Shown: positions 1-11,815, counted from the stretch's first letter. The stretch: DNA of 64,000 nt from Sphagnum magellanicum (GCA_021904315.1 CM038914.1:18277065-18341064), one strand, 5' to 3'. A program made the numbers and translations. Notes: generated by a model not told the origin, from the sequence alone.

Positions 1-3000
1 AGTGGTATTCCTTTGGTTGTTAATGGAGCTAGAGTTCAAGAATTGGAGAATTGGCCTAGTTTTTGGCATTTTTGTGTGAAACAATGGGGAAAATTTATGA
101 AACATGTGAGTTTGGCATCCCTCTCACACTTTAAAATTGCATATTGGACCCTATTGTAATAGACATATGAAAAGGAAGTTGACCTATGTCTATTGTCGTT
201 TACATATATTCACATTGGAATAGCTTATGGACATGCTTATTTGCAACTTGTCAAAATAGTGCACAACATTTAGCTTCAACAATTTGGGAATTGCAGAGCT
301 TGCTTTTATGTTACAACATCTAATGACTATGGTTGAGTTTTCAAACAATTAACATTGTACCACAAATTCCAAAAAGGTGGTCATTTTAGACAAGGACCTA
401 ATATGAATGAACTTCTCTTGCATTAAACAACCTAATCCAGTGACTTGAAACAACTTGTAGATGCAATTCGTAACTATGCTTCTAACTCTTCCTTCACAAT
501 AAAAATCCCACACTTGGAAGGTGAGGAAATATTTGTTTCTTGCAAATAAAAGGTAGACGCCTTTAGGATCAGAAGGTGATTCACATGAGCATGATCCAAT
601 CATTTATTTTCATCTATGTGTTAACCCACAAACCAAGAAATGACATGAACAACCACCCAATGATGTTGATCAGCACAATCACATGGTTTTCACTATTGAA
701 AGTGTTGAGGTCTTGGAAATTACATGTGGGGAGGAGTATGGCATATAAAACGATCTATGCCTACCTTGCATGTTCAATGGTCTACATTACAAAAATCCAC
801 TAAACAATATTACATTCCAAGGATAATTTCCAAACTAATTACAATTGGTGTTCTTGTTCCAATTTATTATGGTATGTCATCTCAATTCTCAAGTGCACCT
901 CTTAAGCTCCACAAGTTTTAGTTTTTGTTGATGACATGAATTGTTGCATGAGGGTTATCAAAGCATAGGTATGCAATGGATAGACCAATTGTACTAGAAA
1001 TTTGGCATGTGCAAGAGGGTACCAACTTCACACAAAATGAGGTAAGATATATTAAAGAAGTAGGTTTTGTTGTTAATAAATGTTGATCTATCTAACCTTG
1101 AAGTCTATTCAATGGAAAAAATTATGTTCCAATTACATCTATCGTTTATAAGTGTAGTGTCATGGCCTACAATGCCCAATGGCAAGACTATTCAATAGAC
1201 AATCCCATTTAAGATGTCTAAACAACATACCAATCAATGGGGAAGCTAGTTGTTTTCTAGAAACAGTTGTCAACCCACCATTAGAAGTTCTTGCCCTTGG
1301 ACATGGATGATTCAACAACATTTTGTTTAATGCTCCTACAAACAAAAGGCAATATGAAGTTACAATTGAATATTTTCAAACTTGTATTTGCTTAGGTTTT
1401 GTGAATATGGTTGCTAGTTTGTTGGGTTGATGAAGGGAATGGGTGCCTTACAAACACTTGTATTATGTATTGCAAACTGTCATGTTTTTGGGGAGTTTGA
1501 AATTTTCATTCATTTCCCCACTTGGAGTTGTGATGAAGTTTGTCATTTGTTGGATTGTGCTATTCACACCTAGAAATGACATTCAAGCATTTACAAAAAA
1601 AAATGTGAAAATGTATTACATGAGACAATATAAATGACTTCAATCTTCATTATGAAGCTATGGTTGCCATGAATCAAGATTAAATTTATTTTTTAATGTA
1701 TTGAAAACATGTCCAATATTTGATATAATATTATCATAAGGCTTTGTAAACAATGTCAAACTTTTTGTTCTTTATTTTAATTACAATATTAATGAAGCAA
1801 GGTCTTTAGCTATAGTCATTGTATATAATAAAACAAAATGAAAGCATGGTATGACCAAAACAACCCTTAGGTGACCAAATAAATGATGTGTTGAATTATC
1901 ATTGTAGCATTATAGGAATATTTTCCATGTGGCAACATTATTTTCTTAATGTGGTAATAGGAATTTCATGAATCATCAAGAATATTATGTCCATGCGGCA
2001 AGAACATTCTATAAAAGATTTTTTTTGGTTCATGAAGTTGAGTTCACATGTTCATAGTTCACACTCACACGCTCGCCATTCACGTTCATGGGCTCACACA
2101 GTAGTTATGTTGCCTTTAAGCCCATTATTTGAGTTTTGGGAATTTCTAGAGGTTTGGTGAGGTCAAGGCCCCTTTGTCATTACTTTAAGCATGTCTTTGT
2201 GTAATTTATTTGTTTGATACATGTTTCAAAAGCATAAAATACTTTTAATTGTGTTCATTTTACATGCAATTAGTTGTAGAAACCACTGGATTGATTGACA
2301 AACAAAAATATGTGTTGATGGATAGAACATGACCCCAAGCAATCTATATCCATGAATAAAATTAATTTTGATGGATAAAACTAACCCCATTGATCAGATG
2401 AAATCCATGTATGAATCATATCCAACTACAAGAATATTAATTTTCATGAATGAAAAAGACCCAAATAGATGGAAGTTTTCCTTGTTGATGAATGAAACAA
2501 TTGGATGAACATTCATAATGTTTTGAGATGAATTTAATTTCATCCATGAATTATGGTCTAAAGTTTTATTTTGTCCATGAATTCAATTGGAATTCATCCA
2601 CACAAGTTTATGAATGAAAGTTTATATATTCTTCTAGTGGAATTCATGGTTTGAAATAAAAGTTTAGATGACATTCCATGGATGAAATTAAATTCATCTT
2701 GAAACATCATGAATAGTCATTCAATTATTTCATTCATGAACTAGGAAAATTCTCAACTAGTTGGATCATTTCTCAATCATCAAAATTAATGTTCTTTCAT
2801 TTGGACATGATTCATTCCAATCAATAGGATTAGATTCATTGATCAAAATCAATTTCATTCATAAACATAGGTTGCTTGGGGTCATGCTTTATCTATCAAC
2901 TAACATTACATTTTGTTAGTCAATTTCACCCATCATCCATTTGGATGATGATTCATTCTTGAACTTTCATCTCACAAAATAGGAATAAATTTCACATCAC

Positions 3001-3803
3001 TTGTAAAGATTGAACTCAAAGAAAACATAAAAATAGCCAAGCAAATTTTATTTTATTTTATTTTTTGCCAGCATGTAGGGTCCCCAGTTCTCTAGCCCAG
3101 CGCCCATTGTTTCTTTGATCCTTACTGTTGATGCTCCAGAATTTGCACTATCACAGGCCTTGGAAGCAACCACCTTTCATGCTGTACATAGACTACATTC
3201 ATGTAATTTTGTTGCCAAGCTCTACATCATACCTACAACTGATGGTCAGCTCACAATAATTCTCAATTTTGCCAAGGTCTTGCCACAAAAAAGAGAGAAA
3301 TTTTATGGATATTTGCTGAAATTGTTGAGAATTAAACTCTCAATTCATTAAAAATTTCTTTATTGTCCCAACCATTGGGTTATTATTAGAAATAACAGCT
3401 CAAGGGGTACATCACATACTTCTTCCTCAACTGTTGAAATTTTTGAAAATTCATTTTGACGCTATGGAACCTTGTTTTCTAGAATACATAAATATTTGGC
3501 AAAAAAGTACCCATAGAAATGGTAGGTACAGTATGCAATTGCTCAATATTTCTTGCAACGAGTAACGAAAGTAAATTTCGTAAATGCTATCTTAGGCCAG
3601 CTTTACACTAGGAGTCAGCGCCGATGTTCAACCCAAATCAAGCATTCCTAGTGGTGCAAAAGTTGAAATTGGCCTCAAGGGCTTTACACTAGGAGTCAAG
3701 GCTGAAATAGAAAAAATATTTTCAATCAGCCCCAAGTTACTAATAAATACTGAACTTTATAGCCTTGTATTGACCCCAAGGCTGAAAAAAGGATACCATC
3801 GGA
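1..3803. repeat. Segmental duplication A, left copy (truncated by window start)
   Basis: This block is repeated in the same orientation at 18,389-22,205. Both copies open with the same phrase (ggtattcct...gttgttgatggagct) and share long runs up to about 3,803, where they diverge just after the word ggataccatcg. Frames in the first 2 kb read like a decayed protein (for example ELENWPSFWHFCV near the start) but carry many stops, and I do not recognise the family. Further right there is a stretch rich in gaatgaaatt/attcatcc words (2,300-2,950), then a more GC-balanced 3,070-3,350 segment with a 78-codon frame beginning at 3,115 that is also present in copy 2. It is probably the interior of an old mobile element. 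Confidence 0.8.
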
Positions 3804-3969
3804 TTTGGGAAGCCAATTTGCAACCCTTGGGGCCAATGTTCCAGCATTTAATAATACCCTGACGTCAATGTTCTAGCATTTATTAGTAAGTTGGGGCCAA
3901 CAAAAAGCCAAAAATGCTCAAAGTTGGCCCCAAGTGTTTTGGGCCTGGACTCCTAGTGTAAAGCGTGCC
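3595..3969. mobile_element. Tourist/PIF-Harbinger-like MITE
   Basis: A 375-bp non-coding element is bounded by 22-bp terminal inverted repeats. The left end begins GGCCAGCTTTACACTAGG; the right end, read on the minus strand, begins GGCACGCTTTACACTAGG. They differ only at two adjacent positions. It is flanked by the trinucleotide TTA on both sides (3,592-3,594 and 3,970-3,972), the target-site duplication typical of PIF/Harbinger elements. An internal copy of the terminal word (ctttacactaggagtc) occurs near 3,690. There is no transposase, so it is non-autonomous. Confidence 0.75.
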
Positions 3970-4235
3970 TTAAGCTGTGAGCTGCCTCTATGGCCAGAGA
4001 TTTCCTTGGAAATTTTACTTGGCCATAAGTTGATGATAAATTTTGTCACTGTGGCCATGCACATTCACATGACTTTTGCATATATCGCCAATTGGTGGCA
4101 GAAAAGCTATACTTAATGTGACTGCTGTAGCCACTAAAAATAATTGATCTCCAGTTTTGAAGGTGAAGTTGGCAGGCTTCTGGGAGGCGCTGGGCCTCAA
4201 CAATATGCCGCAGAACAGTAAAAATAGCTTGCTTT

Positions 4236-4263
4236 GGGGGGGGGGGGGGGGGGGGGGGGGGGG
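4236..4263 (+). repeat. Poly-G homopolymer, 28 bases
   Basis: An uninterrupted run of 28 G residues lies between the MITE and duplication B. It creates spurious proline-rich frames on the minus strand. Its exact length is unreliable in most sequencing data. Confidence 0.9.
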
Positions 4264-4351
4264 TTGTTGGTAAATGACATTGTATTTGTAATTTTGACCA
4301 TTCATTTCTTTTCGAATTCAACATGTCCAAATGTTGAATTTCTTTTTTCAC

Positions 4352-6240
4352 AAACCTCAAATGCCCACCTTCCATCTACTATAATTTTTTTGGATCATTG
4401 AACTATGGTAGCTAAATCAAATGCTTCAAAAACACCAAAATTTGAAAGTTAGCCATATCTCATAAAATTTTACTTAATTCACTGGTGGGGGGTTTTTCAT
4501 TTCTCACGCACATTACACATTTTTAGTACCAGAAGATTCAAATTGAAGTCCCCTTCAACTCTAGCAAGTCGGATTTTTTAAAATGTCACAAAATTCCAGC
4601 TATGGGGGCTTATATGGTTGCAACTCCCTCCTGTCACTTGGCGCTGCCAGTTTGATCAAAGCAGGTCAACAATTAAGGGTTAACTGCGGCCACCCAAGCA
4701 TATTTCTTTTCAAAAAGCTTTTGTAAAAGCGACTGGTAACTAACTTTTGAACTTGAGTGAGTCAAGAATGGATTGGCAACAGTAAGTATCTTTTTGGTAC
4801 CTGACTGCGTCACTGACTCAATAAATCTTCAATCTGGACTACGCCAGCAATGGACTGGGTCGCAATTGATTCCCGGCCAAGTGACTTGCGTGCTGTGCCC
4901 ACCCAAGCCTGCCTTTTAAACACATCCACAAATCATTTCTGTCGTGTAAACGTGTGAGGCCCAGGAACCACTCATTGCTCCCAAGCGTGTCAGTCGTAAG
5001 TCTGTCTCAGTGTAGGGGCAAACTTGACTTTCTTTTATAAAAACAACCGCCCTATTTTTCAAACATTTCAGAATCGGAGAAACTCCGGTTCTCGATATTT
5101 CAAACCTTCAAGAACTGCCAGGTTTCACCAAAGAACCAGTGGTTATTTGACGTTCTCAGATGTGTTTGTGGACTACGGGTTATGTATCAGAAAAACTGGG
5201 TGTTTGGTGTTTTCTGAGAACCGCGATTATGAGTCTTAAGAACCGCGGTGATATCCGGAAGTAGCTCTTTGCATGTTCCGATGCCCGCCCAACAATGATC
5301 TACATACACCTAGGTGTCCTTGGAGATTGCGTTTTTCTCTACCTACACGTCATCAGGAGACTTTCCCTCCAAATCGGTAAGTAGTGGGGCCAGCCTTCAA
5401 GATTCCCTTTGATTTCTGGCCTCCAACCAAAGTTGAAATAGTCAGGTACATGCTTCTAAAGCTGGGAGCATCTACCCTCAAAATACGAGGTACATTCACA
5501 CATTTCAAACCCATGGTCCCATGCCGCACCCACGCAGTCAAGGGCTAGGGACCAAGCATACATATCATATGTGTGTGTGGTATATACTTCCAAAATTTCC
5601 ACGCTTTGTCTCAGTCACTGGATCCAACATTTTTGTACAGCAAGTCAATTTTGCAGTGTATCTGGAGGTAACCTTACAAACCATATTTTTTAATCCAGGA
5701 GCAGGGAGGGCATTTTGTTTCCCCCTAGTTTTTTGCATCATTGCAGTAAAAGACCCATTTACCTTCACAAAATGTTTCTCAGTGCTCCTTAGAGTGCATG
5801 ATGCGTACATGTCGGCCAGAGTGAACTACCACCTACCTCGGAACTTTTTTTTTTTTCTTTTTTTTTCAGTGAGGCCTCTTAGTGGCTATATCCAATGTGG
5901 CAAATGTTAAATTTGAACTCCAAAGGCCATTGAATCCAGGATATTCTTTCCAATTGTGTTGTGTAGCCAAACTGGTGATTGTCCGTGCAAGAAGATTTAG
6001 CCAAATTTGGCTATAGACGAGGAATGAAAATTTAAAAAATTAGGTATCCTTTTATGTATTGGCTACCTGCTGGAACCTATTGTAGAGATCTGGCAATTTA
6101 ATCTTTTCAAAATCTGGCAAATTCAAGATCATTTTTTTACAAAAGTCTTTCATATGTGTCACTGTAAACTATAATTTGTTACTGAGAACATGATTATAGT
6201 GTCATTTGTCACATAACAGTGACATTTTACAGGTTACAAT
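4352..6240. repeat. Segmental duplication B, left copy
   Basis: Matches 30,069-31,915 in the same orientation, beginning at the shared words aatgcccaccttccatctac and ending around the shared ttacaaaagtc/gtttttcatatgtgtca. It is more GC-balanced than its surroundings. Short self-complementary words built around gagaac/ggttct recur between 5,080 and 5,240. Frames up to about 130 codons exist in both copies but are interrupted differently, and I recognise no protein. It could be a long terminal repeat or other non-coding mobile element. Confidence 0.8.
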
Positions 6241-7789
6241 AATGAGAAACATGTGCAAATTATAGTTTACATGATTTTAAGCGAAATTATAATTATATAG
6301 TGTTGAGAAGAATAACATGTAATATTTCAGTAATTTTGAATTATTTTACAAATTGTATAAAATTTATTTACGTTTCAAAATTAAAATATTTTATAAAAGA
6401 AGAATATTCAATTGATTTGTAATTGTGCCTCTATGTTGTAATGTACACCAATATTTCTATAATTTTTTTAAAAAAACCTTTATTTGACAAAAAAAAAATA
6501 AAAATTTAGATCTATTTTATAAATTCAACTTATTGTTGTCAAACGATTAAGAATTTACATTTAGCCCAAGCACTTTTTCAAAAGAACAACATTTTATAAC
6601 CTACAAAATTCGTTATCGTCAACACTATCATAACATAACGTATAAATGAATAATTTTTTTAAATCATATGATGTGAACTCCATGACTTCAAAAACATTTG
6701 AAAGTTTTAATGACAAAGATTGTTCTTTATGGTTGCCTTTTTATATGTGTAAAATTTCAAGGACAAGTTCTCATTAAAATTAGTACTTTGTAATCTTTTT
6801 ATTATGATTATAGTGACACTTAAAAGCCTTACAAATCAAAATAATATTTCATTGAACAATTCAATCATTAATATGTGCACCAATTCCACAACATATATAA
6901 TGATAGGTTTGGATATAAACCATCATTTGTTGCAACTTTTCAAGGTTCATTCTCAATTAGGGTTCCAAAAAACAATGTTTAACTTTTAAAAGACTTTCAA
7001 GTCCAACTTTGGATTTCTTAAAATTTAAATGATAACAATTACAGTGGATTTTGTATCGTAATAGATAAAATGATGTTATATTGTATTAATAATTTTTTAA
7101 AAAAACATTATGGATATTATGTAAATGTCTTTTTGAGATCTTTAAATTAAATATATTAGAATTATTTTTAATTCATTTTTTAATAATAAAAAGGAATGTA
7201 TAAAGTCATACAAATTGAGTTCAAACTTTTTGTACAAGAAAACCATGTTTTTCATAAAACATGTATGTGTTCATTAGGTGAGCTTGATGAAAAAAAAATC
7301 ATATCAAAATTTCAAAGGCTTGAAATTTTGAGCCAAATGGTTGCAAAGGTTAAAAAAAAATTATACAAATTTCCTAGTTGTTTGTATTCGTCAAATTCAA
7401 ATTTCTAGCTCTAAGCACATGTCGTATGTGTACGAAATAATCATGCAAAAAAACATGTTTGGTTGTCCATAAAAGTTCATTTTGATAATTTATACATTTT
7501 TACTTGAAAACCAAAATATTGATGCACAATCATGCGAAAAATCACGAGCACCACATAAATTATCTTATGTTCGAATATTCAAATTTTCTCATTCATATCA
7601 TTTTTAAAAAGTAGCCCTAAAAAAATGTTGGACTCTTTATTCCTTTTCTTGGAACTCAATTTGTGAATGAACCTTTCATTAAAAAATATCTTCCAAATGT
7701 CCATCATCATGCATCGAACTTGAACAAATGTTGAAATTTGTCAAATTTGTGATAGTTTTCTATTTACATTACATATGTAGCTTGCATTC

Positions 7790-8131
7790 ATCTTGTCCAA
7801 ATGTTTGAGCTTGTAAAAACTACCTATATCTATTAACCAATTAAGTGTAATCTAGGAAGTTTATTTGTGAGGGTGTTTTCAAGCTTGTAGTAAGAATTAG
7901 ATGTACATATATTGGTTACTAGAGTGCACTCCAAAAACATTTGTGGGTGTTTGAGCTTGCAATAATTAAATGTATGTTTATTGGCCAATTTAATGCACTC
8001 CAAGATCTTCATTTATGGGTGTGTTTGAACTTGCAATAGTTAAATGTATGTCTATTGATTAATTGAATGGATTCCAAGAGATTCATTTTTGGGGTGTTTG
8101 AATTTGCAAGAATTAATTGTACATCTATTGG
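7790..8131 (+). pseudogene. Decayed LRR units of an HNL-type NLR array
   Basis: Four to five degraded copies of the 72-bp NLR repeat can be read here. Words such as ttgcaa(g/t)aatta, tctattggccaattta, atgcactccaag and cttcatttatgggtgtgttt occur in the same order as in the intact array at 37.4-44.2 kb. Stops and small indels interrupt every unit. The last unit ends abruptly at ...aattgtacatctattgg, where the gypsy LTR begins. The same fossil, broken at the same point, occurs at 45,585-45,915. It is a remnant of an NLR array 3' end, not a functional gene. Confidence 0.8.
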
Positions 8132-8682
8132 TGTCATGGGCACAAAGACAACCAAGACAATAAGATTTCCCGAGGACATGAACGAAAGTCGGCTTAATTT
8201 TAAATCCCAAATCATGAAACAAAAACACATGTGCAAGTTAAAATTTCAATAAATTTTTTATTGCAATAACAAAAAAAAAGATGTTGTGACAAGAAAATGT
8301 ACCCAAAATTAATGTTGAATAGATTGAAGGTAATGGGGAATTCTACTTCTATTTATACCCATTGGGCACCTAGTTCAATGAATTTTTTCAAAAAACTTCC
8401 AACCTACATGTGGCCCATGTGCACCCATGTGTGAATTAAAACTCAACTAAAAGTGAATTGAAAGTTAACTAAAAATTAAGTAAAAGTGAAGTAAAAGTTA
8501 ACTAGAAATGAGCTAATATTTAATGAAAAATGAACTAAAAGTTAATTAAAAATAATTGAAAATGAATTGAAACTTAATTAGAAGTTAGTTGAGAGTGAAC
8601 TAAAACTAAATTAAGAGTTAGGCGCAATTTCATTACAAGTCATGAATGAACATTCATATGAATGAATTTCATGGCGTTGGCA
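8132..8682 (-). mobile_element. 3' LTR of gypsy (chromovirus-like) element
   Basis: Read on the minus strand, this 551-bp block starts TGCCAACGCCATG at 8,682 and ends CCCATGACA at 8,132, with the TG...CA ends expected of an LTR. It lies directly downstream of the integrase/chromodomain remnants. A TATA-like gggtataaatag (minus strand, near 8,355) and an AATAAA-like word further along fit a U3-R-U5 layout. A second copy lies at 45,916-46,492 and an inverted relative at 11,816-12,500. The left edge abuts decayed LRR sequence. Confidence 0.75.
8445..8620. repeat. 11-bp degenerate tandem repeat inside the LTR
   Basis: About 16 consecutive units resembling aactaaaagtt (for example aactaaaagtg, aattgaaagtt, aactaaaaatt, aagtaaaagtg) occur with an 11-bp period and one 10-bp unit. 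The same array is present in the LTRs at about 46,255-46,435 and, inverted, at about 11,890-12,140. Confidence 0.75.
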
Positions 8683-8789
8683 TCTATGGCATCATTTTTT
8701 TTTCTAATGACAAGTTCCATGAGGAACGGACTTGGGCTTGTTTAAATATCATTGATGAAACTCGTGAACCTTTTTCATGGCATTTGATA

Positions 8790-10030
8790 ACTTTTTTATT
8801 GATTTCCAAATGTGTCCATTCACATCATACCCATGCCAATGAACAAGATATTAGATTTGACGATTATAAATCCTTGAATTTAAAATGTCACCACTTCATA
8901 TTTTTGTTCAGCATCGACTTTGATAGGTGGAAGGAGATCATGAATTCTTCTTAGATTGGTAGATGTGTGGTAAGGTTCCAATAAGGAAACATGAAACATA
9001 ACACATATTTTCATAGAACCTATAAATTTAAGTTGGAAAACCACAACATTGATTTGTTTGCGAATGAGGAATGGACCTAACCTTTGATGATCTAACTTTT
9101 CTAATAGCCTTGTTGTCTTGATATGTTGTCATTGAAGCCAAACTTGGTCCTCGACCTTGAAGTTGGGTTGTTTTTTCCGATGTTCATCAACATTTTCCTT
9201 GTATTGCTTTTGTATTTTTTCAAAGTTAGATAGAAGTTGAGCTCAAACATTTGTTAACCACATGGCTTGATCTTCAATTGTTGGATTTTTGACTTTGTTC
9301 AAACATTGAATGTCAAACTTGGGATGTAAACCATGATTTCCATTTTTTAAAATGTTTGTTGATTTGATGAATGCATTATGTTGTTATAGGCAAACTTTGC
9401 TGTGGTTAAAGGTTTTGACCAATTATCTTAATGATAATTTGTTATGCATTGTAAATATTATTCCAATACTTGATTGACTCGTTTTGTTTGCCCATTCATC
9501 TAGGGGTGGAAAGTTGATGACAACTTCACTTTCATACTTAAAAGGTCAAAGAGTCACTTTCGAAATTTAGATGCAAACTGAGGTTCATGATAAAAAATGA
9601 TATCTTTAGACTGACCATGATATCGAAAAACATGATTAAAGAATAACTTAGTTGTTCCTTCATTAATTATTATTTTGGTATAAAGAATGAAATGAGTCGT
9701 CTTTGTCAAATAGTCCACCACCACCAAGATGGAATTATAAACATTAGAAGGTGGAAGATCTATAATGAAATCCATAAAAATTAAAGATCACGAGGATGCA
9801 TGGATCGACAATGGTTGAAAGAAACTAGATAACGATGATAAGGATTTTTTGTTTGAACAGAAACATTGCAAAATTTGATAAATTCCTTCACATATTTCCA
9901 AAGTTGTGGCCACCAATAATTTCAAGACATCAACTTCATAGTCTTGTTGAGTCCAAAATGGCCTATAGCCAAAGCATCATGCTTAGCCTAGAGAATTTAA
10001 AGTCGTGTAGGGCCATCAAGAACATATAAA
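8790..10030 (-). pseudogene. Gypsy integrase with chromodomain tail, inactivated
   Basis: Minus-strand fragments spell a Ty3/gypsy integrase. There is a zinc-binding-like stretch with YWWPQLWKYVKEF (about 9,860-9,920). The catalytic core follows, beginning MDFIIDLPPSNV...ILVVVDYLTKTTHFI (9,554-9,775), with VFRYHG and EPQFASKF. Then come MNGQTKRVNQ and a C-terminal FHVSLLEP-like/LPPIKVD segment near 8,900-9,000, typical of chromovirus integrases. Several frames and stops break it. The second catalytic Asp position (normally DxGPQF) reads YHEPQF and the catalytic Glu (normally GQTERVN) is Lys, so the enzyme is dead. Its neighbours are RT/RNase H upstream at higher coordinates and the LTR downstream. 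Confidence 0.85.
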
Positions 10031-11480
10031 AAACCATCATAATATTGCATACCATTTTGAAACTTAAGTTTAACATGATCATTGGAAAAATCTTGGACTT
10101 GATGATGACTTTTTAATTGGTTTGGGTGCTAATAACAATAAGGTCTTTCAAATTTTCACGAATTTGATAACTTGAAGGATTGTGTCATAAGGAATTACCT
10201 AGAACACATGAAGTTAAAGATGTTTAAGCTTGAAAATGACAACATTGTTATTGATAGGTTTCATCCCCTTCCTTAGGTGTGAGGTACGAGTGATGGGACA
10301 ACACATCAAGTTTCCCTTGTTAACACCTAAGGTGATATGTGATGACAAATCAAAATCAGGACAAGGACAATGCCCACCAAGCTTGGCATGATTCAAAACA
10401 CAAGTTGTCATGAAATATTGCAAGATCTTACAGTTTGAATACACAATGATTTTATGTTGAGCTCCTTCTTGAACAAATGATGTATTCTTCAAATGCATCC
10501 ACAATGACTAATAGTTATTTATCATGAATCTTGTATTTAATCTTTGTAAGAAAAAACTTCAAAAAACGAAAGTTGACAAGATGAAGCAAATTGTCTTCTC
10601 TAAGTTGTGAGAGTACAACACCTATTATAAAGTAGAATGGGTCTGTCTCCAAAACAAAAGTTTGGAAAGGTCTACATGAATCAAAAGTGGGGCAATCGTG
10701 AAAGAAGTATTCAAAGATTGAAATGCATTATTAGCTTCAACTCCCCAAGAAAAAATTGATCCTTTTGAATCAAACTAGTAAGAGGGGCCATAATTGAATA
10801 ATATTAAGCAATGAAATATCGATAAAAGTTGGCAATCCAAGAAAGCATTGGACATCTCAAACAAAAAAAAAAGTAGTTCAATTAACAATGGTATGAACTT
10901 TACAAGGATCCATGTGAATGTCATCTCCAAAGATGACATAACCCAAAAAATTCACTTTAGATTGATGGAATTCACATTTTTTTAATTTGGCGTAAAGCCC
11001 AACTTCCCAAAGCTTTTCCAAAACAAGACATACATGGTGTTCATGGTCCTCCATGGTCTTTAAGAAAATGAAGTTGCCATTGATGTAGTAGACCACGAAA
11101 TCATCCAATTACTCACGGAAAACATCGTTCAATAGATGTTGAAAGACAACAAGTGTGTTGATAAGGCCAAATGGCATCACAACATATTTAAAATGCTCGT
11201 AACAAGTTTTGAACGTCGTCTTCCATTCATCACCTTCTCAAGTGCACACTAAATTGTATGTTCCACATAAATCAATCTTGCTATACATTTTTGCATGATT
11301 TAATTAGTCTAAGATTAGGGGCAAAAGGTACCGATTATTAATGGTGAATTGATTCAATCCACGATAATTGACACACATTGATAAAAAACCGTATTTCTTT
11401 TTGACAAAAAGGATAGGGGCACTAGCTATGAGAGGGAAACCAATACCACTAACAACCATATTGTGCATGTTGAAAATATA
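10030..11480 (-). pseudogene. Gypsy reverse transcriptase-RNase H, inactivated
   Basis: Minus-strand translation gives [20 protein letters not shown] (about 11,345-11,403), then KIDLCGTYN, then [10 protein letters not shown]. Next comes LDDFVVYYINGNFIFLKT followed by LYAKLKKCEFHQSKVNFLGYV (10,878-11,108). This is the order of motifs in Ty3/gypsy reverse transcriptases. An RNase H piece with IVYSNCKILQYFMTTCVLN lies at 10,214-10,504. The catalytic YxDD box is YING here, so both metal-binding aspartates are lost. In-frame stops and frame changes confirm decay. No gag or protease is visible to the right before 11.8 kb. Confidence 0.85.
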
Positions 11481-11815
11481 ACATCAAGAATTGTGTGTTG
11501 TGATTGATAACTTGATTGTAAACATAGACTCGAAGCATCATATGTAGGAAAAAAATTCAAGAAATTTGTCGTGACAATGGGTTAAGGTTGGTTAGAGGTT
11601 GGAATAACACATGTTTTTGCAAAATTAAATATACTACAACATTAGTGGATGCATGTCTAGACCTTAATGGGCTAAAAATTGGTTTTCATATTGTGTTAAA
11701 TTAGTTTATTGAAGTTGGAATCAAGGGCTACAAAGGTATATTATTATAAAAAAATTGAATTATATTTTATATTTTATATTCATTAATTACATTGTTTTTT
11801 CATTATTGTTACAAA

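Larger units (their letters stand above)
6250..9105. repeat. Segmental duplication C, left copy (NLR 3' flank without the NLR)
   Basis: Near-identical over long stretches to 44,278-46,915, the DNA immediately downstream of the NLR leucine-rich-repeat array. The match starts at the words aaattatagttt (about 6,258 here, 44,284 there) and ends after the shared ggaatggacct...tttgatgat near 9,100. This copy contains roughly 240 extra bases around 7,130-7,370. It holds a 70-codon frame at 7,196-7,408 that I do not recognise, decayed LRR units, and the 3' LTR plus integrase tail of a gypsy element. Confidence 0.85.

Noticed and set aside
3115..3351. A 78-codon frame (MILTVDAPEFAL...) present in both copies of duplication A
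   Set aside because: The second copy is shortened by a frameshift and no domain is recognisable, so coding is not supported.
4015..4375. Minus-strand proline-rich frames
   Set aside because: They are translations of the 28-base poly-G tract and its MITE flank.
8067..8252. A 61-codon frame as a small gene
   Set aside because: It crosses the junction between a decayed LRR unit and the LTR end, so it is a chance fusion.
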